Of a stretch of 64,000 nucleotides of DNA, positions 56,295 to 64,000 are shown in pieces. The notes beneath the pieces are model-generated. The model made no database searches, was not told the DNA's origin, and saw only the letters and a program-made list of their open reading frames with translations. Position 1 is the first letter of the stretch, and each line of letters begins with the position of its first letter. The stretch comes from Gemmatimonadaceae bacterium. GTDB lineage: Bacteria; Gemmatimonadota; Gemmatimonadetes; Gemmatimonadales; Gemmatimonadaceae. The stretch covers positions 16,653 through 80,652 of the forward strand of contig DASUHB010000073.1 of assembly GCA_036273715.1 (NCBI GenBank), written 5' to 3'. The position numbers were made by a program, and so were the translations under genes.

Positions 56295-58790
56295 TCATGC
56301 CTCGCGCAACGCGAGCACCGGATCCACTTTCGTCGCGCGCCGCGCCGGGAGGTAGCTGGCGAGAACGGCAACGGCAAATAACAGGAGCGGCACGATCAGA
56401 AACACGGCCGGATCGTGGGGGCGCACTCCATAGAGCAAGCTGGCCATCACCGAGGCAGACAATGCGGCGAGGACCAATCCGACAACGACGCCCGCGCCAG
56501 CAAGCACCACCGCCCTGCGTAAGAACATTCGGAGAATGTCCTCCCGCCGCGCGCCCAGGGCCATACGGATACCGATTTCGCGCGAGCTTTGGCCGACCAT
56601 GTAGGCCAACAAGCCGTAAATTCCAATCGAGGCCAGAAGCGCCGCCAGTCCGGCAAATCCGCCCACCAGGTCGGCAGAAAAGCGGCGTGACGCCAGTGAC
56701 CGATCAAGGACGTCATTCATCGAAGCAACACCGAATACCGGCAAGCCTGGATCGATGCTTTGGACTTCGCGCCGAATCCGCGGTTCGAGCGCGGCCGCAG
56801 GCAGCGACGTCCGCAAGACTACGCTCAGTCGCCTGTTGGAGTCTTGATAGCTCGGAACGTAGATGTGGGGGACGCCATCGATATCGAGACCGTCACTCTT
56901 GATATCCTTCACGATACCCACGATGGTCGTCCACGGCTTGGTTGGGTCTCGTCTGAACCGCACTCGGCGGCCTAACGGATCGCGGTTGGGCCAATACTTC
57001 TGAGCCGTGCTTTCATCAATGATGGCCACCAGCGGTTTGCCATCTTCATCGTGCTCGGTGAACGATCGGCCGCGCAGGAGCGGCGCCTGCAACACCTTGA
57101 AATAATCGGGGCTGATACGAATTCTCTCGGCGCGCAGATCCTGCAACGACTCGCCCGGTCGATCTTCAATCGCAAAGCCCTCATTCGTCACGCCACCGAC
57201 CGCGTTGGGATTGGTATTGGTGCTCGGCAGCGCTGAAGTGATTCCGGCAAGCTCCACTCCCGGAATGGTCTTCATGCGCCGCAGCACCTCACGAGCAAAG
57301 ATGGCTCTGCGAGGAACATCGAGATACGGGTCGTTTTCTGCTTCGTTAGGACTCGGCAGCTGTATGTTCGCCGTCACAACGTGAGTCGGATTGAACCCTG
57401 GATTTTCCTGCAACAGATCCCGCAACGTACGCAGCAACAAACCCGCTCCTACCATGAGCATGACCGCACATGCCAGTTCAGAGACGATGAGCACGTCGCG
57501 CATTCGGCCGGTCTTCGCGCTGTAGCCGGACCCGCGACCGCCTTCGCGACTGGCCGACGCGAGAGCGACTCTTGCCGAATGAAGCGCGGGGGCAAGTCCA
57601 AACACCACGCCGGTGAGAATGGAAAGCAGCAGAGCGAACGCCAGGACCACCCAGTCGATTCGTACTTCGTTGAGCCGAGGCACGTTCGATGGTACGAAGC
57701 GCACGATGAACCCCAGGGTACCCACTGCGGTCCCGATTCCCACGGCACCGCCGATGAGCGACAGCAGCATGGACTCGGTCAGCATCTGGCGCACCAAGCG
57801 GCCGCGACTCGCCCCCAGCGCCAGCCGCAGCGCCACCTCGTGGTGTCGTCCCGACGCGCGCGCCAAGAGGAGATTGGCGATGTTCAACGAGACGATGAAA
57901 ACGATCACGATGACCGCACCCAGCAACACCAGTAGCATGGGCCGAACGTTTCCCACCAACGTTTCCTGCAATGGTTGAATCTCGATCGTCCATTGCGCCT
58001 GCGGCGGGTAATCGCCGGGGAAGGCGCGGCGTAATTCGGCAGCCATGGTCGTGAGCCGCGCCTGAGCTTGCGCTAGCGTTAGGCCAGGCTTCAGCCGTCC
58101 GATTCCATTGAGTAGAATCCGGGTGCCACGCGCCGGCTTGGGAAAAGGGTCGCCGATGAATCCGGCGGCGCCAAACACGTCCACGTCGCCGGAAACCGTC
58201 GGTCCAGGATGACGAAATCCGGGCGGCAGAACCCCAATGATTGTGAACGGATCATTGTCGAGCCGCAGGATGCGACCAACAATCTTCGGATCGGCGCCGT
58301 AAGCGCGACGCCATAAGGCATCGCTGATCACGACCTCTGAAGCGAAACCAGGCGCAAAGTCCTTCGGACCGAACAACCGTCCAAGTTGCGGGGTCACACC
58401 GAGCAGGGAAAAGTAGCTGAAGCCGCCGTTGACTCCCTCGACACGTTCGGGCTGTCCGGCGCCAGTCACATCCTCGCTACCCTCGTAGAGCGGGGTGACA
58501 TCTTCAAATACGCCCGCTCGCGTCTGCAGGTCCTCCAGTTCCGGCTCGGAGAACCGAACGTCCCGCAAACCAACACCGGGCTCGTTGAAGAAGACGCGTA
58601 CCAGGCGATCGGGATCGCGGTACGGCAGAGATCGCAGCAACACGGCATCGACGATGCTGAAAATGGCCGTGTTGGCCCCGACGCCCAGCGCCAGCGTCAG
58701 GACGGCCACGATCGCGAGTGTGGGCTTCTTGGCCAGCATGCGCAACCCGTAACGAACATCCTGGCCAAGCTCCGACAGAATGCGTGTCAT
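56295..58790 (-). CDS. ADOP-type ABC transporter permease (MacB/FtsX-like, duplicated)
   Basis: 831 residues. It starts directly at the first permease unit ([20 protein letters not shown]) without the N-terminal extension of the PadR-linked ones. FtsX blocks are [20 protein letters not shown] and [20 protein letters not shown] with [12 protein letters not shown]. It ends in [17 protein letters not shown]. Lower GC and its codon choice differ slightly from neighbours. Divergent LysR gene likely controls it. Confidence 0.9.
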   Translation of the reverse strand: MTRILSELGQDVRYGLRMLAKKPTLAIVAVLTLALGVGANTAIFSIVDAVLLRSLPYRDPDRLVRVFFNEPGVGLRDVRFSEPELEDLQTRAGVFEDVTPLYEGSEDVTGAGQPERVEGVNGGFSYFSLLGVTPQLGRLFGPKDFAPGFASEVVISDALWRRAYGADPKIVGRILRLDNDPFTIIGVLPPGFRHPGPTVSGDVDVFGAAGFIGDPFPKPARGTRILLNGIGRLKPGLTLAQAQARLTTMAAELRRAFPGDYPPQAQWTIEIQPLQETLVGNVRPMLLVLLGAVIVIVFIVSLNIANLLLARASGRHHEVALRLALGASRGRLVRQMLTESMLLSLIGGAVGIGTAVGTLGFIVRFVPSNVPRLNEVRIDWVVLAFALLLSILTGVVFGLAPALHSARVALASASREGGRGSGYSAKTGRMRDVLIVSELACAVMLMVGAGLLLRTLRDLLQENPGFNPTHVVTANIQLPSPNEAENDPYLDVPRRAIFAREVLRRMKTIPGVELAGITSALPSTNTNPNAVGGVTNEGFAIEDRPGESLQDLRAERIRISPDYFKVLQAPLLRGRSFTEHDEDGKPLVAIIDESTAQKYWPNRDPLGRRVRFRRDPTKPWTTIVGIVKDIKSDGLDIDGVPHIYVPSYQDSNRRLSVVLRTSLPAAALEPRIRREVQSIDPGLPVFGVASMNDVLDRSLASRRFSADLVGGFAGLAALLASIGIYGLLAYMVGQSSREIGIRMALGARREDILRMFLRRAVVLAGAGVVVGLVLAALSASVMASLLYGVRPHDPAVFLIVPLLLFAVAVLASYLPARRATKVDPVLALREA

Positions 58791-58865
58791 CCACGTCTCC
58801 CGCGTTGGTCAATGCGATTCGTCGTGCGCGCGGCGGTGAACGAACAGTTAGGGCAGATTCCTGCT

Positions 58866-58910
58866 TGCGTCAAATGCAATTTTTGCAATATCATATTGCT
58901 CGACTAGCAA
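58866..58910. promoter_or_regulatory. Divergent lysR/ADOP operator with CAATATCATATTG palindrome
   Basis: CAATATCATATTG (58886-58898) is a perfect 13-bp palindrome of the type LysR regulators bind. TGCGTCAAATGCAA (58866-58879) gives TTGACG on the minus strand as a -35 for the permease. TATCAT in the palindrome can serve as the -10 for lysR. AT-rich compared with its surroundings. Confidence 0.62.
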
Positions 58911-58923
58911 CTGAGAGCTTGTG

Positions 58924-59832
58924 ATGCTCGACGAGATGCGGGCGTTTGTCGTCCTGGCCGAGTCGGGGTCGTTGCAGCGGGCGGCCGAACGGCTCTTCCT
59001 AACGCCGTCGGCGGTCACCCGGCAGATCCAGCGCCTCGAAGCGGCGTTGAAGACGCCGCTGCTCGATCGCCGCGTGAAGCCGGCGCGGATTACCACTGAA
59101 GGCCGCGCGGTGCTCGAACGCGGGCGGCAGATGCTGCGCATGATGGACGACCTCAAGGCGAGCGGCGCGACGGACGCCGAGCCAAGCGGAATCTTCCGCA
59201 TTGGATTGTCGCATGCGCTCGCGCAACCGAGTCTCGTCGCGCCCATCCAGCGCCTAACGAGTCGCTTCGCCGGGCTTCAACCGGTGTTGAGCACCGATCT
59301 CAGGCAACAGCTCATCGACAAGGTGCGCACCGGCGAACTCGACGTGGCACTGGCGTTCCTCTCGGCTGACGACGCGATACCCGGCGATTTAGCCAGCAGC
59401 GTTTTGGCCACAGAACGACTGGTCTTGGTCAAAGCGAGGGAGCCGCAACCTCGCCCGCGGCGGAGCGGCAAGTCGAAAGAGCCCGCGCTCGACGAACGCT
59501 GGGTGCTCAACCCGCCCGGGTGCTTCATTCGATCGTCACTCGAGGCGAGGTTGCGCGAACTCGGGTCTCCGTTAGAAGTGGCCGCGGCGATCAACAATAT
59601 CGACATGCAAGTGTCTCTCGTGGCGAGCGGCATGGGCCTCGGGCTCATCCCCTCGCGATTTCTCGCCTCGCATCCGAAGCGCCGGCGGCTGGAGCGTGTC
59701 GCGCGATCCGGCGTCAGCATCGAGGCGTCGATCGTGTTCGTGCAAGCCGCCCAGCTGCGCCGCCTCCAATCCGCGGCGGCGTTTCTCGAGCAGGAGTTTC
59801 GAAGCCACTTCGCAGATCGCGTCGTTCGGTAA
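58924..59832 (+). CDS. LysR-family transcriptional regulator
   Basis: 302 residues from the ATG at 58924; a GTG one codon upstream is possible. N-terminal HTH: MRAFVVLAESGSLQRAAERL, FLTPSAVTRQIQRLEAAL. The effector domain spans about 90-295 (GIFRIGLSHALAQPSLV; VSLVASGMGLGLIPSRFL). It is divergent from the ADOP permease with the operator between them. Confidence 0.92.
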   Translation: MLDEMRAFVVLAESGSLQRAAERLFLTPSAVTRQIQRLEAALKTPLLDRRVKPARITTEGRAVLERGRQMLRMMDDLKASGATDAEPSGIFRIGLSHALAQPSLVAPIQRLTSRFAGLQPVLSTDLRQQLIDKVRTGELDVALAFLSADDAIPGDLASSVLATERLVLVKAREPQPRPRRSGKSKEPALDERWVLNPPGCFIRSSLEARLRELGSPLEVAAAINNIDMQVSLVASGMGLGLIPSRFLASHPKRRRLERVARSGVSIEASIVFVQAAQLRRLQSAAAFLEQEFRSHFADRVVR

Positions 59833-60037
59833 CCGCTTGCCATCGCGGCCCGGCGCGGTGCTGCGAGAGGACGCATGGGGTTCTTTGTTCATCGGTGCCA
59901 GGCACGCTGCGTCGCGACGCGAAGCCGCGCTTCAGTATGAGGCCGCCCATCGTCCGATAGTGCTCGATACCTATCGCCAGCGCCCGGTGCCCGGCGGCCG
60001 AGATGTCGTGATAGCGCTGCGGAGCGGACGCCGGCCG

Positions 60038-61261
60038 TTACGGCACGAAGACCGCTCCGTGCGGCATCGCCATCCCTTTGACGCCGTTCGGCCAGCTCGC
60101 CCGGTCATAGCTGATGCCGGGCGACACAGCGCCTGCATCTTTGAATCCCTCGTCCCACGACATCCGGCCCGTCGTGCGATCGAGATGGGCGACCCTCACC
60201 TGTGCTTTTCCGTCGCCCTGATCCGTGAACACGACGCGGTCGCTTCCCGGATCGAGCGCCGCCCAGTGGGGGAAGAAGGTGGTGTCGGTCGACAGCGATG
60301 CAATCTCCTTCGGATGATCGGGGTCGGCGATGTCGATCGTCGCGTATCGGTGCGCGTACGCAATGGGCATCACCAAGAAGTGGCTGGCCAGCACCGGCAC
60401 CGAGCAACCAAAGTCTCGAGGTTCGGGAAGGGCGAGCACGCGCGCGATCGTCGGATCGCCGCCCAAGTCGGTGATGTGGAAGAACCCGCAGTGGTACGTG
60501 TTCATCATGACTGACCCATCGCCGAGTGTTCGCACCTCGAACGGATGTTCTTCGGCGGAATCTCCGGGCACGCGCGGGACGGCGAGTGTCTTGAGCAACC
60601 TGAGATCGGACAGCCGCCATACCTGCACGACGTCAGCGGTGCGCTCCCTGTCCATCGGCGCGCTCGTCGTCACGATGCGATCGAGCGACGGAATCAGGGT
60701 GATGCCGTAGGTGCGGATTCGCGCGCCGGGATACGTCGAGTCGCGAGACCAGCTGGTCCGCAGGAGATGGCCGTCGGCGTCGAATTCGGCGATGCCGCCT
60801 GGTTGGCCAGGTACCGCGCTGTCGCCGAATTGCACGGTCGCCACCACGTGCCCGTTAGGCAGCCGCGCGAACGAGTGCAGCCGTCGGCCGTTAGGCACGC
60901 GATCGAGCCGCGCCGCCAGACGCGGTGTAGTCGGACTGCTGAAGTCGATGAGGAATGACTTGTCGCCGAAGTAGTCGTTGGCGAACAGCGCGCCGCGGGC
61001 AGGCGCGGCGAATTCGGTGTGGTGCGGCATGAGGCCGCTCGAGTCCACCGTTAGCGCCGCCAGCACCGTGCCGTATGACGCATGCGACGGATTCGCGTCG
61101 ACGACGGTGATCATGTCTCTGCCGGGCGCCGTGCGGGTCCCGGTTCCCGCCCACACGTAGAGGTAGCGCGACGGGCCGCCTCTCGATTCTCTCGAGGGTC
61201 CATTTGCGCACGCCGCAAGCAAGGCGGCGAATCCCAGCGTCGAGGCTAGTCGGAGAGTCAT
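60038..61261 (-). CDS. Lipoprotein related to selenium-binding protein (SBP56) beta-propellers
   Basis: 407 residues from the ATG at 61261, with lipobox LAACAN. Propeller-like repeats: RYLYVWAG, ITVVDANPSHASYGTVLAAL, MPHHTEFAAP, LFANDYFGDKSFLIDF, RLLKTLAVPRVPGD and MMNTYHCGFFHITDLGG. These match the layout of SBP56/methanethiol oxidase relatives, with conserved His residues, but a bacterial exported role is unknown. The gap 59833-60037 has no supported gene. Confidence 0.78.
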   Translation of the reverse strand: MTLRLASTLGFAALLAACANGPSRESRGGPSRYLYVWAGTGTRTAPGRDMITVVDANPSHASYGTVLAALTVDSSGLMPHHTEFAAPARGALFANDYFGDKSFLIDFSSPTTPRLAARLDRVPNGRRLHSFARLPNGHVVATVQFGDSAVPGQPGGIAEFDADGHLLRTSWSRDSTYPGARIRTYGITLIPSLDRIVTTSAPMDRERTADVVQVWRLSDLRLLKTLAVPRVPGDSAEEHPFEVRTLGDGSVMMNTYHCGFFHITDLGGDPTIARVLALPEPRDFGCSVPVLASHFLVMPIAYAHRYATIDIADPDHPKEIASLSTDTTFFPHWAALDPGSDRVVFTDQGDGKAQVRVAHLDRTTGRMSWDEGFKDAGAVSPGISYDRASWPNGVKGMAMPHGAVFVP

Positions 61262-61527
61262 GGAAAGGCTCGCGAGGGTGGACGGGAGGGGCTGGCGAGG
61301 GTGGACGGGCAATCCAGCCGGACGCACGGCCGCATCGGAGACTCCACCGCGCATGGCCCCGACGGTGCCGCTTCCATGCCGCAGTGTCAAGGGCAAGCGA
61401 TTGACAGCGACCCCTAGCAGCGTCCGACCAACGACCACCCGCCAGCTCGGCTACAGAAGCACGATCGCGCCGAAGCCGTGCACTTGTTGGCGCACGCGTC
61501 AATGTTGACGGTCACGCGCGGGCCTAA

Positions 61528-61585
61528 CGGATGGGGCGAGATTCGAACTCGCGAGGGCTGTTACACCCCACACGCTTTCCAGGCG
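61528..61585 (-). tRNA. 3' fragment of tRNA-Ser(GGA), probable attachment site
   Basis: The minus strand reads CGCCTGGAAAGCGTG (anticodon loop CTGGAAA, anticodon GGA), a long variable arm, T-arm GCGAG-TTCGAAT-CTCGC and acceptor CCCATCC plus G73. The 5' partner of the acceptor (GGATGGG), the D-arm and two of five anticodon-stem bases are missing. Such 3' tRNA copies are left at the far end of elements integrated in tRNA genes. Confidence 0.85.
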
Positions 61586-61725
61586 AAACACGGTAGAGGC
61601 TAAGTCCGGCGCCATGCCGCTTTTCATAGAGCGGACTGCGCGATCTGCCCGGATTCCCTGCCTCGGATGTCGGCCGTTGCCGGGCCGAGTTCACACAGCG
61701 TTCACACAAGTAGTCGATTCAGCAC

Positions 61726-61911
61726 ATGGCCGACAAGCTCGCCGCCGCGATGACCGCGGGCGTCGGCGGATCGGTCGTGCTCCAGGGCGACATCCATATC
61801 AACGCCGGGGACCGCGACGCGGAGCAGTTTACCGACGAGATGGTAGCCGTCCTGCGTTCGCGCAGCGCGTCGGGATTCTCCCCGATCGCCGGCGTCCTCT
61901 TGCCGCAATGA
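61726..61911 (+). CDS. Small phage-like ORF (tail-protein C-terminus-like)
   Basis: 61 residues: GGSVVLQGDIHINAGDRDAE then FTDEMVAVLRSRS. It resembles the last strand-helix of phage tail tape-measure proteins. There is no ribosome site, so it may be a remnant. Confidence 0.4.
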   Translation: MADKLAAAMTAGVGGSVVLQGDIHINAGDRDAEQFTDEMVAVLRSRSASGFSPIAGVLLPQ

Positions 61912-61988
61912 GGGGCTAACGCAGTTATCCGATGCAGCGGCGTCACGCGAGGACCCGCAACACCGACCCAAACAGAGGAGCAATGCAG

Positions 61989-62255
61989 ATGCGATGGATG
62001 CGAGGAACCGCATTTGTGCGAAAAAACCCGATGCCGCCTGAGAACCCCTTGCCGCGTGAGGTACAGGCTGAGTTCGAGGCCCGCAAAGCGGAATGTGAGC
62101 TCAATCAACAGCTCGCCTTCAGGCGATACGCTGATGAGTTGCGTGAACGGGCGAAACCCGCGCCGCCGCCGACGGTCGAGGAGCAGCGAGGGCAACGCGC
62201 CATCCTTGCGCAGGCAATCGCAGATCGGATCGCCACGCTCGGCCACGCAGATTGA
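61989..62255 (+). CDS. Small hypothetical protein in the integrated element
   Basis: 88 residues from the ATG at 61989, with AGGAG 8 nt upstream. Charged and helical: LPREVQAEFEARKAECELNQ. No family recognised. The next gene starts 5 nt after its stop. Confidence 0.5.
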   Translation: MRWMRGTAFVRKNPMPPENPLPREVQAEFEARKAECELNQQLAFRRYADELRERAKPAPPPTVEEQRGQRAILAQAIADRIATLGHAD

Positions 62256-62260
62256 TAGAG

Positions 62261-62656
62261 ATGATCGACAACGCGAAACGTCGACCCGGTCGACCACGCA
62301 TCACACTGCCAAGGGAAGCGCAGGCGCTGTTAGAAACGCTGGCGTCCTACCACTGTTCGGCGGAGGAAATACACGCGGGCCTAGAAGCGGCCGGCTACTC
62401 AATTGGACTTCGCACGCTGTGGCGGAGTTTTGGCACACTAATAAAAAGACAGCGGGATGCCGCCAAAGCTTCTCTCCGCCGCGCTCAGTGGCAGACAGCG
62501 CTCGACGGCAACGTCACGATGTTGATCTGGCTCGGGAAGCAGGAGCTGGGGCAGCGCGATCGGGAACGCGAGAAGTATTGGGCGGACGCGCCGCAGCAAG
62601 AAGAGGAGCGGGTGGTTCAGTACACGGTGCTGTTCGGGAAGCGCATCGAGTTCTAA
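62261..62656 (+). CDS. HTH protein, small-terminase-like
   Basis: 131 residues from the ATG at 62261. An AT-hook-like RRPGRPRITLP start, an HTH-like YHCSAEEIHAGLEAAGYSIG, and NVTMLIWLGKQELGQRDR, a phrase seen near the end of many phage small-terminase-like proteins. No large terminase is in the window. Confidence 0.55.
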   Translation: MIDNAKRRPGRPRITLPREAQALLETLASYHCSAEEIHAGLEAAGYSIGLRTLWRSFGTLIKRQRDAAKASLRRAQWQTALDGNVTMLIWLGKQELGQRDREREKYWADAPQQEEERVVQYTVLFGKRIEF

Positions 62657-62691
62657 CGCATCCACAGTCCCAACCTTTCACACCTAATACA

Positions 62692-62856
62692 ATGGCAAAT
62701 CAGACGCCTCAGGAACTCGAAGAGCTCGCCAACGCAGCCGAGCGGTCGCGCATGCACTCGGGTGGAACGCGGAGGTGCTGCGCAGTCTCGCCGAACTCTA
62801 AGACCTGGCAATCCATGACAAAATCAGCCGAGCAGGGCGTGGATGCCCAATGCTAA
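62692..62856 (+). pseudogene. Short ORF, possibly frameshifted
   Basis: MANQTPQELEELANAAERSR is protein-like, then the frame turns poor. Another frame from about 62762 reads WNAEVLRSLAEL and stops, which fits the helix better. Probably a small frameshifted gene. Confidence 0.35.
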
Positions 62857-63234
62857 GAATAATAGCAAGAGAATGATGTTGGCGCAGACTGCCAGGATGC
62901 TGCGCGGTTCCTCGGGCTTCATTGTTTTTCGTGCTTCGGCTTCGGCGCGTTCGAGAGTACGTAGTAGGTAATCAGGACCTTCACCCATGGCTATGGCACT
63001 GTCTATCAACTGGGCCGCTAGACGGACTTCGGCAGCAGTGGTTGGCGGGTGCTCCTCGAAGAAGCGGGCCAGCTTCTCGCCGGCGTCCTGCGTTAGCCGC
63101 TTTCTTTCCGCGGCCTGCTCCGTCGCGGCGAAGATATGCGCCATCCCCATCCGCTGTTCCGCAGTTGTCGATGGATTCTCCGCCATGTAGCGCGCGAGTT
63201 TTCGCTCGACGTTCTGAGAGAAGGTCTCTGGCAT
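62824..63234 (-). CDS. Tail-anchored hypothetical protein
   Basis: 136 residues from the ATG at 63234 (63276 is an alternative). Two related helical segments: KLARYMAENPSTTAEQRMGM and KLARFFEEHPPTTAAEVRLA, an internal repeat. The C-terminal membrane span is ILAVCANIILLLLFLALGI. No family recognised. The stretch 63235-63912 beyond it shows no gene I can support. Confidence 0.6.
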   Translation of the reverse strand: MPETFSQNVERKLARYMAENPSTTAEQRMGMAHIFAATEQAAERKRLTQDAGEKLARFFEEHPPTTAAEVRLAAQLIDSAIAMGEGPDYLLRTLERAEAEARKTMKPEEPRSILAVCANIILLLLFLALGIHALLG

Positions 63235-63912
63235 TCGGTCTTTATCTGTTTGAGTGAATCCGCGTCTGACTGGCATCGAGGCAGATTTCGTCCCGCGCGA
63301 CGCGCGGATCCCCGGGTTCGACGCATCAGATGGGTAGCTCGTTACCACGTCAATCGATCAGTCTTGCGTTGCTGCGAGCACTGGCACTGCTGGGTCGAGC
63401 CCGATTGGGTAGTCGCCCACGGCGATACGCTGCGGCGCTGCCTCGCCCCAGCGCGCTGTGAGGCTCGCAGGGTTCAGCGTGAGATGCTCTCACCACGCGT
63501 CTCGTGTTAGGCCCCGCCGCCGGACCAGTCCCGCCCCCGCCAGCGCAGTGAGCTCGTGTTGCCCCTGCCTCTGACGCAGTCGGCGCCGCTTTCCCACGCC
63601 GAGCAGCTCCCGCCCTGACGCAGGTGCTCCCGGAGCACCTCCCAATTCTTCGGGAACCTGAAGCGGAGGTGGATGAGGGCGTGCCCGCTTCGGGCAGAGC
63701 GCGTACATCGCCGGCGGCGTCCACAAGGATGGTCGTGGTGGAATCTGGGCGTTGTGCGGGCTGGTATTTGTGGTGCTCGTCGGTGCCGAGATCGCCACGT
63801 GCCTGCTCGCCACGCGCGGGTCGGCAAAAGGTGCGGCGTTAGGCCATCCCCTTGGTTCGCCGCGCGATAGGCGATTTTACTCGCCAGGCATGCCGGTCGT
63901 CGTCTCCCTCGC

Positions 63913-64000
63913 ATGGCCAAGAACCACCTCTTCTACGGCGACAATCTCCAGGTGCTCCGCGAGCACGTGGAGACCGAGAGTGTAGATCTCGTGTACCTCG
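63913..64000 (+). CDS. Site-specific DNA methyltransferase (N-terminus only)
   Basis: The first 29 codons read AKNHLFYGDNLQVLREHVET then SVDLVYL, the opening of beta-class adenine methyltransferases just before the DPPF catalytic motif, which is cut off. Probably part of a restriction-modification or phage modification set. Confidence 0.72.
   Translation, partial: MAKNHLFYGDNLQVLREHVETESVDLVYL

Larger units (their letters stand above)
61528..64000. mobile_element. Start of an integrated element (phage-like), continuing past the window
   Basis: Begins at the tRNA-Ser fragment. It holds small, mostly orphan ORFs with phage resemblance, a gene-poor stretch, and the start of a DNA methyltransferase. 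GCCTAAC words are absent from 61.6 to 63.4 kb. An integrase is not in the window and should be at the other end. Confidence 0.55.

Noticed and set aside
59833..60037. Minus-strand stretch reading like RYHDISAAGHRALAIG
   Set aside because: It looks locally protein-like, but I found no start and it is short between two real genes. Not enough to call a gene relic.
61528..61640. A complete tRNA-Ser gene
   Set aside because: No sequence pairing with the acceptor CCCATCC is present in the 5' part, and there is no D-arm. Only the 3' part is tRNA-like.
63349..63912. Overlapping minus-strand frames (about 107 and 137 codons)
   Set aside because: Arg/Ser-rich with no family resemblance. Two overlapping frames are equally open, so neither is supported.
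1..64000. TTAGGC words as telomere repeats
   Set aside because: They are single, dispersed copies within genes, never in tandem arrays.
1..64000. CRISPR array or rRNA genes
   Set aside because: No regularly spaced direct repeats and no rRNA-like sequence were seen.

Overview
The window is high-GC DNA (about two thirds G+C by eye) from a bacterium that looks like a member of the Gemmatimonadota or a near relative. This placement is inference. It rests on a bacillithiol glycosyltransferase (bshA), several very long orphan MacB/FtsX-type permeases of the 'ADOP' kind with linked PadR regulators, a SusC/RagA-like TonB receptor, many secreted or lipid-anchored proteins, and a complete Bat/MoxR operon. 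No rRNA, intact tRNA or CRISPR array was seen.

Layout. 1-3.6 kb (minus strand): bshA (cut by the window edge), miaA and mutL. 3.6-11.3 kb (minus): a tightly overlapping MoxR-DUF58-BatD-like-BatA-BatB/C-BatD/E operon. 11.5-15.8 kb (minus): an unknown Rossmann protein, then rluB, scpB, scpA and a site-2 protease. 16 kb: rpsT on the plus strand, facing a zinc-ribbon protein across a 132-nt near-perfect palindrome. 16.4-20.6 kb (minus): pyrR-pyrB-pyrC, an internally deleted class II aldolase, and the zinc-ribbon gene. 21-25 kb: small secreted, membrane and methyltransferase genes. 24.8-36.3 kb: a TonB receptor, two PadR+ADOP pairs in opposite orientation, a nonsense-mutated lipoprotein and a two-motif aspartyl protease. 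37.2 kb: a VOC protein. 37.7-45.2 kb: a full histidine operon hisG-D-C-H-A-B-F-N-IE behind a textbook attenuator whose leader peptide has 8 His codons. 45.6-52.3 kb: a lipoprotein, a 1433-residue CheB-CheR-PAS-GAF-histidine-kinase protein, a methyltransferase and a cupredoxin. 52.4-59.8 kb: a decaying zone with a frameshifted and truncated ADOP fused to a GNAT remnant, an intact GNAT, a deleted DinB, an intact ADOP and a divergent LysR regulator. 60-61.3 kb: an SBP56-like lipoprotein. From 61.53 kb to the end: an element that starts at a 58-nt 3' fragment of tRNA-Ser(GGA), with small phage-like ORFs and the start of a DNA methyltransferase.

How genes work together. The Bat operon is predicted to build an envelope VWA/TPR assembly matured by the MoxR ATPase. 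pyrRBC carries out and regulates early pyrimidine synthesis. The his operon encodes the whole PRPP-to-histidinol-phosphate-to-histidine route including its own phosphatase, HisN. Nearly all genes in these operons overlap by 4-5 nt (ATGA, GTGA or TGATG), which implies translational coupling.

Two window-wide signals are not explained by genes. One is a roughly ten-fold excess of the heptamer GCCTAAC/GTTAGGC. The other is a family of intergenic inverted repeats built on CGGACAA...TTGTCCG.
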